A DNA stretch of 7,087 nucleotides from an uncultured Prevotella sp. (GCA_900770515.1 CAAHDP010000340.1:1-7087); one strand, 5' to 3'. Positions 1-6,797 are shown, numbered from the stretch's first letter. Made by a program: numbers and translations. Notes: generated from the sequence alone by a model not told the origin.

Positions 1-405
1 GATACCTTGGGCGATCGCCTGCCAAAGAACAAGCAGGCTGTCATCGTTTCCTATATGAAGAAACTCGTGGACAACCGTCAGAGCAAGGCGCAGGTAAACC
101 GCATCCTCGACCAGTATGCGCAGTTTGTAGAGAAGGATCTTTCGCTTCCTTCTACTCTTCTGAAGATGGGTCCGATGCTCGGTTTGATGGGTACCTTGAT
201 TCCTATGGGACCAGCCCTGGTAGGTCTTTCTGCCGGCGATATTGCTTCGATGGCTTACAACATGCAGGTGGCTTTCGCTACCACCGTAGTGGGATTGTTC
301 TCTGCAGCCATCGGTTTTGTAACCAAGCAGACCAAGAACCGCTGGTACACCGAGGATATGAGTAACCTCGAGTTTATGGCAGACCTGATTGATGAGAAAA
401 AGTAA
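1..405 (+). CDS. MotA/TolQ/ExbB-type proton channel subunit, HmuU-like (5' end outside window)
   Basis: The frame is open from the left edge, so this is the last 134 residues of a longer protein; no start is visible. Two hydrophobic segments can be seen, at about visible residues 56-76 (core GPMLGLMGTLIPMGPAL) and 88-108 (core AFATTVVGLFSAAIGF). They match the two C-terminal helices of the MotA/TolQ/ExbB family, whose signature is a G-rich LLGTVxGM-type helix followed by an ALxTTxxGL-type helix. Family members form inner-membrane pentamers that use the proton gradient to energise TonB-dependent outer-membrane receptors. A short acidic/basic tail follows. The DUF2149 gene starts 23 bases downstream, the pairing seen at the end of Porphyromonas/Bacteroides hmu heme-uptake operons (HmuU-HmuV). 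The family assignment is firm. The link to heme rests on context and on remembered operon order. Confidence 0.88.
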   Translation, partial: DTLGDRLPKNKQAVIVSYMKKLVDNRQSKAQVNRILDQYAQFVEKDLSLPSTLLKMGPMLGLMGTLIPMGPALVGLSAGDIASMAYNMQVAFATTVVGLFSAAIGFVTKQTKNRWYTEDMSNLEFMADLIDEKK

Positions 406-428
406 CTCCTTAACATCTTGAAAAGAAT

Positions 429-767
429 ATGAGACAAAGACGCAGAAGTCGTCTCTCGCATGATGGCGAGGATGATGATCCGATGAGCGTAGTGAGCAAT
501 CTCTTCGATGTGGCGATGGTATTTGCCTTAGCCCTGATGGTGGCACTCGTTTCGCGCTATAATATGACGGAAATGTTCAGCAAGGATAACTTCACGATGG
601 TGAAGAACCCTGGCAAAGAGAATATGGAAATCATTACCAAGGATGGACAGAAGATCAATCGCTATACTCCTTCAGAAGACCAAAGTAAGAAGTCGGGCAA
701 CAAGGGTAAGAAGGTGGGCATCGCCTACCAACTTGAGAATGGCGAGATAATATATGTGCCTGAATGA
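429..767 (+). CDS. DUF2149 membrane protein, HmuV-like, probable ExbD-like partner of the upstream channel
   Basis: This 112-residue protein has a basic, Arg-rich N-terminus (residues 1-8), an acidic DGEDDDP stretch (12-18), one transmembrane helix at about 23-42 and a C-terminal domain predicted to face the periplasm. The end, with GIAYQLENGEIIYVPE, matches the conserved C-terminal motif of DUF2149 as I remember it. Asp27 sits at the start of the helix in FDVAMVFALALMV. This resembles the proton-carrying Asp of ExbD/TolR, whose helix begins PxxDVMLVLLxxFMV. Length, topology and position after an ExbB-like gene all fit an ExbD substitute. That role is inference, since DUF2149 has no firmly established biochemistry that I know of. 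The stop codon overlaps the next start by 4 bases (ATGA at 764-767), implying translational coupling. Confidence 0.85.
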   Translation: MRQRRRSRLSHDGEDDDPMSVVSNLFDVAMVFALALMVALVSRYNMTEMFSKDNFTMVKNPGKENMEIITKDGQKINRYTPSEDQSKKSGNKGKKVGIAYQLENGEIIYVPE

Positions 768-2263
768 GACGTATTATAACTTGGAAAAAATATCATCGCT
801 GGATAGGCTTGATCGTATCGGTGTTCATGCTTATATTCTGCGTTTCTGGCATTATTCTCAATCATCGACAATTATTTCGTAGTTGTGATGTAGATAGATG
901 TTGGATGCCTTCCAACTACCACGTAGCCAATTTCAATAATGGAGTGGTTAAGGGTAGTCGGAATATAGGTGCAGACTCTGTGCTGGTGTTTGGAGGCGCT
1001 GGATTATGGTTGACAGATACTAAAGGTGAGCAATGGCATGATTTCAACGAAGGTATTGATGAAAGTGCCGATAATCGCAATATCCGCAATGTTGTAAAGA
1101 CAAAGAATGGAAGACTATGGTGCGCAACGCAATATGACCTATATTGTAGAGAGGGTAAGAATTGGAAGAAAATAGTATTACCCAACAATGAAGAGCGAAT
1201 AGCCGATGTTTGTCTTACTAAGGATAGTACGAGCATTATAGTGTTATCACGCTCTAAAGTCTACATGGTGTTGGATGGAGCAATTAAAACTCTCACAATA
1301 CCTGCCCCAACAGGATATAGTCCTTCTACAACTCTCTTTAAAACTGTGTGGCAACTGCATAGTGGAGAGTATTTTGGTATGGCGGGCAGGCTTGTTGTCG
1401 ATGCGATAGCTGTAGTGCTAATAATATTGTCGCTCACAGGAATAGTAATATTCCTTCTTCCCTATGATATCCGTAGGTTGAAGCGCAAATGTAAGAAAGA
1501 CTCTATGAAGAGTCGTGGACGACAGATGGTGTGGAATATGAAATGGCACAATCGCTTTGGGTATTCCACCATTATCCTAACCCTTTGGATAGCTATTACA
1601 GGCATGTGTCTTCGCCCACCATTGATGATACCATTGGTAATGAAGAAGATGTCGGCACAGACTGATAGCAACAACGTATGGCATGATAAACTAAGAGCTA
1701 TAAGATGGGATGTAGCAGAAGACTGTTGGATAGTTTCAACCTCTGATGGTTTTATGCTGGTGGATGAATATTTCGTAGAACCCCCAATGCTAATAGCAAA
1801 GCATAAGGCGCCAACCGTAAGTCCGATGGGAATAACGGTTTTCGAGAAAGATAGCGCAAGGGACGAATGGATAGTAGGGTCGTTTAGTGGTCTGTATCGT
1901 TGGAATATAATGTCGGGCAGAGTGGTAGATTATTTTAGCCATAAGCCAAACAAACAAACATCGATGCGCCCTGTTTCAAATTCGCAGGTTAGTGGATATT
2001 CCAATGACTTCTCGTTAGGCAAGCCAATAGTCTTTGACTATACAAAAGGAGCCTCAGAGAAATTGCAGATGCCTTCAGAGATTGCCAATGCTAAGATGTC
2101 GCTATGGAATATGGCGTTAGAGCTGCATGTAGGCAGATGCTATTCGCCATTCCTTGGTCCTATCTCCGACCTCTTCGTATTCTTGTCAGGATTGATAATA
2201 TCGCTGACTTTACTTTCGGGATATATCATCCTGCGCAGACAACGAAACCGACGCAAAGCTTAA
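764..2263 (+). CDS. PepSY-associated four-helix membrane protein, candidate heme/ferric-siderophore reductase
   Basis: The protein has 499 residues and four membrane helices, at about 13-33, 211-233, 264-287 and 467-489. Large loops (35-208 and 290-465) should face the periplasm. The basic loop 234-260 and the RRQRNRRKA tail should be cytoplasmic, in line with the positive-inside rule. The sequence is two repeated halves: KYHRWIGL (9-16) matches KWHNRFGY (260-267), and LHSGEYFG (198-205) matches LHVGRCYS (454-461), each late motif leading into a GP/GR...D...LSG/LTG helix. PepSY_TM proteins such as FoxB are inner-membrane reductases for iron compounds and carry heme between helix histidines. 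Here H11, H34, H199, H262 and H455 lie at membrane edges and are candidate ligands. The loops hold propeller-blade-like motifs (GRLWCATQYDLY at 116-127; EWIVGSFSGLYRW at 368-380). Codon use is strikingly ATA-rich compared with the receptor gene. Family placement is good; substrate is unknown. Confidence 0.8.
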   Translation: MRRIITWKKYHRWIGLIVSVFMLIFCVSGIILNHRQLFRSCDVDRCWMPSNYHVANFNNGVVKGSRNIGADSVLVFGGAGLWLTDTKGEQWHDFNEGIDESADNRNIRNVVKTKNGRLWCATQYDLYCREGKNWKKIVLPNNEERIADVCLTKDSTSIIVLSRSKVYMVLDGAIKTLTIPAPTGYSPSTTLFKTVWQLHSGEYFGMAGRLVVDAIAVVLIILSLTGIVIFLLPYDIRRLKRKCKKDSMKSRGRQMVWNMKWHNRFGYSTIILTLWIAITGMCLRPPLMIPLVMKKMSAQTDSNNVWHDKLRAIRWDVAEDCWIVSTSDGFMLVDEYFVEPPMLIAKHKAPTVSPMGITVFEKDSARDEWIVGSFSGLYRWNIMSGRVVDYFSHKPNKQTSMRPVSNSQVSGYSNDFSLGKPIVFDYTKGASEKLQMPSEIANAKMSLWNMALELHVGRCYSPFLGPISDLFVFLSGLIISLTLLSGYIILRRQRNRRKA

Positions 2264-2295
2264 GTGATATCTGTAAAGCAATAACAAAAATTTCT

Positions 2296-2314
2296 AATAA
2301 TCATAATAATTAAG
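2296..2314. promoter_or_regulatory. Possible Fur-type iron-responsive operator
   Basis: The 19 bases AATAATCATAATAATTAAG agree with the E. coli Fur-box consensus GATAATGATAATCATTATC at 14 of 19 positions, and lie 17-35 bases before the lipoprotein start. The region is very AT-rich, so part of the match is expected by chance, and Fur sites in Bacteroidota are not well defined. The iron/heme theme of the downstream genes is what makes it plausible. Confidence 0.25.
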
Positions 2315-2330
2315 TAAATCAATTTGAAGT

Positions 2331-2807
2331 ATGAAAAAGTTTAAGACAATGATGGCCATGATGTTGGCTTTGGTTTCTATGTGTGTAGCATTCAGCTCTT
2401 GCAGCAGTGAGGATGATACTGTGGCAGCTGCCAAGGAAATTGCCGGTTCATACACCGGCTCTCTGGATATGACCGTAATGGGTAAGGCTTCTACATACGA
2501 GAATGTTACTATGAAGATCGAGGCGGTAGATGATGCTACAGCCAAGGTTATCTTACCTGCTTGTGGCGAGGGCATGATGGCTCTTCCTGCTCTGGAGGTT
2601 CCTGCTGTAAAGGTTTCTGGTTCCAATGGTGCTTATGCATTCGCTAAGGAAAATTATGCTGGTACTGTTACCGTGAATGGTGCAGAAAAGAAGTACACTG
2701 TTACTTTGCAGGGTACATTGAAGGACAAAACCCTGACCGTCAACTATTCTGTGCAGTATGGCAAGATGCCTATGCCAATGATTGGTAAGTTTGTTTGTAC
2801 AAAATAA
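2331..2807 (+). CDS. Calycin-like domain surface lipoprotein, possible heme- or metal-binding partner of the downstream receptor
   Basis: The 158-residue protein starts with a type II signal peptide: MKKFK, a hydrophobic core, then a lipobox FSSC with the lipid-attachment Cys at residue 24. The next residues, SSEDD, are an acidic stretch of the kind that sends Bacteroidota lipoproteins to the cell surface. The mature part (about 39-158) alternates short beta strands and turns, with GSYTGSLDMTV near the start and GKFVCTK at the end. This is the usual look of the calycin-like beta-barrel lipoproteins found beside TonB-dependent receptors in this phylum. It contains no histidine at all but has eight methionines after the lipid Cys (47, 50, 61, 82, 83, 146, 148, 150), including the run KMPMPMIG, plus Cys78 and Cys156. 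The receptor gene starts 35 bases downstream. The lipoprotein call is firm, the fold likely, and ligand binding is inferred from context. Confidence 0.8.
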   Translation: MKKFKTMMAMMLALVSMCVAFSSCSSEDDTVAAAKEIAGSYTGSLDMTVMGKASTYENVTMKIEAVDDATAKVILPACGEGMMALPALEVPAVKVSGSNGAYAFAKENYAGTVTVNGAEKKYTVTLQGTLKDKTLTVNYSVQYGKMPMPMIGKFVCTK

Positions 2808-2842
2808 GAAGATTGTTTCAAGATAAGTTTTGATATAACTCG

Positions 2843-5017
2843 ATGAAACAAAAGATATTCGCACTAATCCTGATTCTTTGCGGATTGTGCCTGAATCTGA
2901 AAGCCGAAACCCAGGGGGATATCGTGGGTAGAGTGCTCGATGATTCGGGCGCACCTCTGGTGCGTGCTACCGTACAGATGGTGAATGCCAAGGGAGGAGT
3001 AACCACAGACGAAGATGGATATTTCCGCATTCCTTATAATAAGGTAGGGGCGGTGAAGGTAAAGGTGAGCTATGTGGGTTTTCAGACTCAGACCTTTATC
3101 CTAAAGACTGATGACAAGAAGGGCGATCAGCATGTTCTTCGTCTTCAGCCGGATGCTACTGCCCTCGGTCAGGTGGTGGTAACCGCAACCCGAACTCCGA
3201 AGGCTTTGAAGGATGCTCCTGTGGTAACCCGTCTGATTACCGCCAATGATATCAAGATAGCTGATGCTACCAGTATCCAGGACCTCCTCACCGAGCAGAT
3301 GCCGGGTCTGGAATTCGGCTATGCCATGAATCAGGAGACTTCTCTCAATATGAATGGTTTCGGTGGAAACGCCGTACTCTTCCTCGTAGATGGCGAGCGA
3401 TTAGCTGGCGAAACCATGGATAACGTAGATTACAGCAGATTGAATCTGGATAATGTGGGACGTATCGAGATTGTGAAAGGTGCTGCTTCGGCACTCTATG
3501 GTGCCAATGCCGTAGCCGGAGTTGTCAACATCATCTCCCGTGAAAACAGCGAGCCTTGGACTGCCAATGTCAACACCCGCTACAACGACTTCAACAAGGA
3601 GTGGCGCCACGGCGGAAGCTTCAGCTTCAATGCCGGGAAATGGAATTCGCAGACCAGCATCCAGCGCACCACATCGGATGAGGTTCAGCTTACCAGTCCT
3701 TTCGATACAGAATCCAACATCCTCCATATCTATGGTGGCGAGACCTTCAATGTGAAGGAGCGACTTACCTACAAGCTCTCTAATAAGGTGAAGCTGATAG
3801 GTCGTGGCGGCTATTTCGCACGTATCAGCAATCGCAGCAACTACGATGATCACTATAAGGATTATTCTGCCGGACTGAAGACCGTGATGAATCTCTCGGA
3901 GAATGATAATCTGGAGATTTCTTACGGATTCGACCAGTATGACAAAACCCGATTCGTGAATAATGAGCGCACTCACGATCACGATTATACCAATCGTCAG
4001 AACACCGTCCGTGCTCTCTATTCCCATATCTTCGGCAAGAACACATTGACGGTAGGTGCAGATTTTCTGAACGATTATCTCACCACCTATCAGTTTGCCA
4101 ACAATGGTTCCAAGACTCAGAATTCATACGATGCCTTCGCTCAGTTCGATTACAATCCTTTGCAGTGGTTGAACATCGTGGCAAGCCTTCGTCATGATTA
4201 CTTCTCTGCATCCAGCCAGCATGCCACTACCGGTCGTCTGGCTCTGATGACCAAGTGGAAGGGCTTTTCCATCCGTGCCAACTATGCCGGTGGATTCCGT
4301 GCCCCAACCTTGAAGGAGATGTATATGAACTTTGATATGGCGGGCATGCAGATGATTTATGGTAACCCGGATTTGAAGCCGGAGAAGAGCGACAACTTCA
4401 ACCTGGCGCTGGAGCATACCGGCAGGGTGAAGAATGCAGGATTCTTGACCGGTCAGTATAGTCTTACTCTCATGGGCTATTATAATAAGTATGATAAGCG
4501 CATCACTACCGAGGATTATGCCGATTATACCCCGGGAACCGGTCAGCCGGATGTGGCTTCCCGTTATTGCAACGAGGATGGAGTGGAGGTGAGCGGCATC
4601 GACTTCAGTGCCCAGTACCGTTCGGATATGGGTCTAGGTGTGAAACTCGACTACAGCTATCTCCATGTGGGTGGTAGAAGCGTAGATTCCCAGTTCTCCC
4701 AGCCTCGTCCGCATTCTGCAACCTGGCGTCTCGACTACGATCGTCAGCTCTGTTCGTTCTATCGCATCAATGCCGCTCTGTCAGGCAGATACCTGTCTTC
4801 TCCTGATACGAACATCGAGAAGCATGACAGCAGTTATCAGTTGTGGAAGTTCACTCTTCAGCAGCGATTCCTGGATGCCGTCAATCTGAACTTCACGGTA
4901 GATAATCTTTTCGATTATACACCTGAGAAGTATTATTGGAGTTCGGCGATGACCACCGGTCGCACCTTCTCAGTGGGACTTTCGGTTGACATCGACCGCA
5001 TCGTGAATCTCTTCTAG
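2843..5017 (+). CDS. TonB-dependent outer-membrane receptor, HmuR-like (heme/iron uptake)
   Basis: The protein is a complete receptor of 724 residues. It has a signal peptide (1-21, cleavage after LKA) and a carboxypeptidase-regulatory-like beta domain at about 25-102 (GRVLDDSGAPLVRATV, DEDGYF, SYVGF). A TonB box region follows at about 109-118 (GQVVVTATRT), then a plug at about 120-235 with DGERLAGE (183-190) and IEIVKGAASALYGANAVAGV (208-227). The beta barrel runs to a C-terminal Phe. FRAP (485-488) and NPDL (508-511) form the signature seen in heme receptors, including P. gingivalis HmuR (YRAP...NPDL). Such receptors carry heme or iron chelates across the outer membrane using TonB and ExbB/ExbD-type energy. 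Two oddities stand out: the residue 11 after FRAP is Met499, where HmuR is recalled to have its heme histidine, and the plug contains no histidine. The ligand could therefore be methionine-bound heme or something else. It is probably cotranscribed with the lipoprotein gene. Confidence 0.92.
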   Translation: MKQKIFALILILCGLCLNLKAETQGDIVGRVLDDSGAPLVRATVQMVNAKGGVTTDEDGYFRIPYNKVGAVKVKVSYVGFQTQTFILKTDDKKGDQHVLRLQPDATALGQVVVTATRTPKALKDAPVVTRLITANDIKIADATSIQDLLTEQMPGLEFGYAMNQETSLNMNGFGGNAVLFLVDGERLAGETMDNVDYSRLNLDNVGRIEIVKGAASALYGANAVAGVVNIISRENSEPWTANVNTRYNDFNKEWRHGGSFSFNAGKWNSQTSIQRTTSDEVQLTSPFDTESNILHIYGGETFNVKERLTYKLSNKVKLIGRGGYFARISNRSNYDDHYKDYSAGLKTVMNLSENDNLEISYGFDQYDKTRFVNNERTHDHDYTNRQNTVRALYSHIFGKNTLTVGADFLNDYLTTYQFANNGSKTQNSYDAFAQFDYNPLQWLNIVASLRHDYFSASSQHATTGRLALMTKWKGFSIRANYAGGFRAPTLKEMYMNFDMAGMQMIYGNPDLKPEKSDNFNLALEHTGRVKNAGFLTGQYSLTLMGYYNKYDKRITTEDYADYTPGTGQPDVASRYCNEDGVEVSGIDFSAQYRSDMGLGVKLDYSYLHVGGRSVDSQFSQPRPHSATWRLDYDRQLCSFYRINAALSGRYLSSPDTNIEKHDSSYQLWKFTLQQRFLDAVNLNFTVDNLFDYTPEKYYWSSAMTTGRTFSVGLSVDIDRIVNLF

Positions 5018-5026
5018 AAACCGCCA

Positions 5027-5042
5027 TCTGGCAGTAGCCAGA
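5027..5042 (+). terminator. Short hairpin after the receptor gene, weak terminator candidate
   Basis: TCTGGC pairs perfectly with GCCAGA around the loop AGTA, ten bases after the receptor stop codon. No T-run follows (the next bases are CCCAAAATAGG), so it is not a canonical intrinsic terminator. It could protect the 3' end of the mRNA or act with another factor. Its position at the end of the putative uptake operon, before a gene with its own promoter, is the main support. Confidence 0.35.
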
Positions 5043-5116
5043 CCCAAAATAGGTTAAAAAAGCCATAGTGAAGGATGCTTTTCTTCAAATTATGCCGTAC
5101 TTTCGGTATAAAATCG

Positions 5117-5124
5117 TAATTTTG
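5117..5124 (+). promoter_or_regulatory. Bacteroidota -7 promoter element for the hexosaminidase gene
   Basis: TAATTTTG is an exact match to the Bacteroidota primary-sigma -7 consensus TAnnTTTG. It would put the transcription start a few bases downstream, near 5130-5135, leaving a leader of about 20-25 bases before the ATG at 5155. No good -33 TTTG is found at the usual distance of about 20 bases upstream; the region there reads TTATGCCG. The leader is AT-rich with no clear Shine-Dalgarno site, which is normal for the phylum. Confidence 0.6.
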
Positions 5125-5154
5125 CAGTGATTTAAAACCTATTCATTCAAAATT

Positions 5155-6786
5155 ATGATACGAAGAATCATTCTAACTATGGCTTTTTTGGCTAGCCTTT
5201 CATTATCAGCCAAGGATGTGAACATGGGCAGTTGGCAGATTGTTCCATTGCCTCAGCAAGTCAAGGAGATGAGTAGCGCTCCTTTCCGCATCACAGCCAA
5301 AACTACAATCTATTATGCTGCTGGAGATGAGAAGCAGAAGAAGGACGCCGAGTTCCTGGCATCTCATATCAAGGAGGTAACCGGTATCGAGGTAAAGACT
5401 ACCGACAAGCAGACGAAGGGTCAGATCCGTCTGGCGCTGAATGCTGGCGATACCCGGTCTGAGGCTTATTCTCTGGTGGTCAACAAGAATGGCATCACCA
5501 TTTCAGCCACCTCTCATGTAGGTATCTTCTATGGCATCCAGAGTGTGATGAAGGCATTGCCTATCACCCGGAATGTGAAGAGCGTTTCTCTTCCTGCTGC
5601 CGAGGTTACCGATGCTCCCCGCTTTGCTTATCGTGCATTTATGATCGATGTGGGCCGTCATTATTTCAGCGTACCTTATCTTAAGAAGTTGATTGATGTT
5701 TTTGCGATGCACAACATCAATTATTTCCACTGGCACCTTACCGAGGATCAGGGCTGGCGTCTTGAAATCAAGAAGTATCCGATGCTTACCCAGATTGGTT
5801 CCAAGCGCAAGGAGACCATCCTTCCAACCAACAAGAACGAGTTTGATGGCGTACCTGTATCGGGTTATTATACCCAGGAGGAAGCACGCGAAATCGTGAA
5901 GTATGCAGCCGACCGATACATCACCGTGATTCCGGAGGTGGATATGCCGGGCCACATGCTGGCAGCCCTGGCATCTTATCCGGAGTTGGGCTGTACCGGT
6001 GGTCCTTACGAGGTAGCTACCCGTTTTGGTGTTTTCGAGGATGTATTGTGTGCCGGCAAGGCTCAGACTCTTCAGTTTGCCAAGGACGTGATGGATGAAA
6101 TCATGGATATTTTCCCATCAGAGTATATTCATATTGGTGGCGATGAGTGCCCTAAGAACCGTTGGAAGGTTTGCGAGAACTGTCAGAAGAAGATTGCAGA
6201 GCTCGGCATCCAGGAGCTTCCTAAGCACAGCAAGGAAGAGCAGCTTCAGACCTGGTTTATGGGTGAGATAGAGAAGCAGATCAGAAACCGTGGCAGAAAG
6301 ATGATGGGTTGGGATGAGATTCTGGAAGGAACTCCATCCAAGGACATCACCGTTTGCGGTTGGACCAGTGTGAATGCCAGCATCCGTTCTGCCCGTGAAG
6401 GTCATCCAACCATCGTGGCTCCTATCAGCAATTTCTATTTCAGCAATCCTCGCATCAACAAGATAGAGGGTATTCCTAGCATCCAGCGGGTATATGATCT
6501 GGATCCTTGCTCTGATAAGTTGAGTCCTGCCGAGCAGCAGAACATCATCGGTGCCGAGGGTTGTATCTGGACCGAGTGGGTGAAGGATGCCAAGAAGATG
6601 GAGTGGGAGCTGTTGCCAAGACTTGCCGCCCTTTCTGAGGTGCAGTGGACTGCTAAGGACAAGCGCAACCTGGAGAACTTCTTCCCAAGAATGCTCCACA
6701 TGCAGGATCTCTACCGCCTCTACGGTCTGAATTACAAGGCTGATATCGAGGATGCCGTGAAGAAGCATCTGGAAGAGAAGAAGTGA
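5155..6786 (+). CDS. Secreted beta-N-acetylhexosaminidase, glycoside hydrolase family 20
   Basis: This 543-residue enzyme removes terminal GlcNAc or GalNAc from glycans. A signal peptide covers residues 1-19 (MIRRII, hydrophobic core, SLSA) and has no lipobox Cys, suggesting a periplasmic location. The GH20 N-terminal alpha/beta domain spans about 27-155 (WQIVPLPQQV; SHVGIFYGIQSVMKAL). The catalytic TIM barrel runs from about 157 to 500. Arg160 in YRAFMIDVGRH, HWHLTEDQGWR (192-202), PEVDMPGH (260-267) and the catalytic Asp330-Glu331 pair in HIGGDE (326-331) are all present, as are GWDEIL (385-390), CGWTS (401-405) and GCIWTEWV (469-476). In this family Glu is the general acid and the substrate N-acetyl group, held by Asp, acts as nucleophile. 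The core is complete, with only a short tail (about 501-543) and no extra binding module. It has its own promoter and terminator, so it is probably not part of the uptake operon. The exact glycan cannot be read from sequence. Confidence 0.95.
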   Translation: MIRRIILTMAFLASLSLSAKDVNMGSWQIVPLPQQVKEMSSAPFRITAKTTIYYAAGDEKQKKDAEFLASHIKEVTGIEVKTTDKQTKGQIRLALNAGDTRSEAYSLVVNKNGITISATSHVGIFYGIQSVMKALPITRNVKSVSLPAAEVTDAPRFAYRAFMIDVGRHYFSVPYLKKLIDVFAMHNINYFHWHLTEDQGWRLEIKKYPMLTQIGSKRKETILPTNKNEFDGVPVSGYYTQEEAREIVKYAADRYITVIPEVDMPGHMLAALASYPELGCTGGPYEVATRFGVFEDVLCAGKAQTLQFAKDVMDEIMDIFPSEYIHIGGDECPKNRWKVCENCQKKIAELGIQELPKHSKEEQLQTWFMGEIEKQIRNRGRKMMGWDEILEGTPSKDITVCGWTSVNASIRSAREGHPTIVAPISNFYFSNPRINKIEGIPSIQRVYDLDPCSDKLSPAEQQNIIGAEGCIWTEWVKDAKKMEWELLPRLAALSEVQWTAKDKRNLENFFPRMLHMQDLYRLYGLNYKADIEDAVKKHLEEKK

Positions 6787-6797
6787 TATATGTAGAT

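Noticed and set aside
7..9. TTG at position 7 as the start of the ExbB-like protein
   Set aside because: The frame stays open to the left edge, and an N-terminal helix and linker expected of the family are missing. The gene clearly continues outside the window.
2104..2313. Small plus-strand frame overlapping the end of the PepSY-family gene
   Set aside because: It runs out of frame through the fourth-helix coding region and its product shows no family features.
2319..2326. TCAATTTG as a -7 promoter element for the lipoprotein gene
   Set aside because: It misses the TA of the TAnnTTTG consensus and lies only four bases before the start codon, so transcription would begin inside the gene.
2825..2832. 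AAGTTTTG as a promoter for the receptor gene
   Set aside because: It has AA instead of TA and lies ten bases before the ATG, leaving no room for a normal leader. Cotranscription with the lipoprotein gene is simpler.
3401..4027. Long minus-strand open frame opposite the receptor gene
   Set aside because: Its protein is low-complexity and Ile/Val-rich with no recognisable domain. It lies fully opposite a well-supported receptor sequence, so it is a shadow of that gene's codon pattern.
5018..5154. Possible small RNA or riboswitch between the receptor and hexosaminidase genes
   Set aside because: Only one short hairpin and a promoter element are visible in 137 bases, and nothing matches a known riboswitch core such as cobalamin, which I specifically looked for.
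6118..6768. Minus-strand open frame of 216 codons opposite the hexosaminidase gene
   Set aside because: It lies opposite the conserved GH20 catalytic core, has no recognisable motif and has no terminator or promoter of its own.
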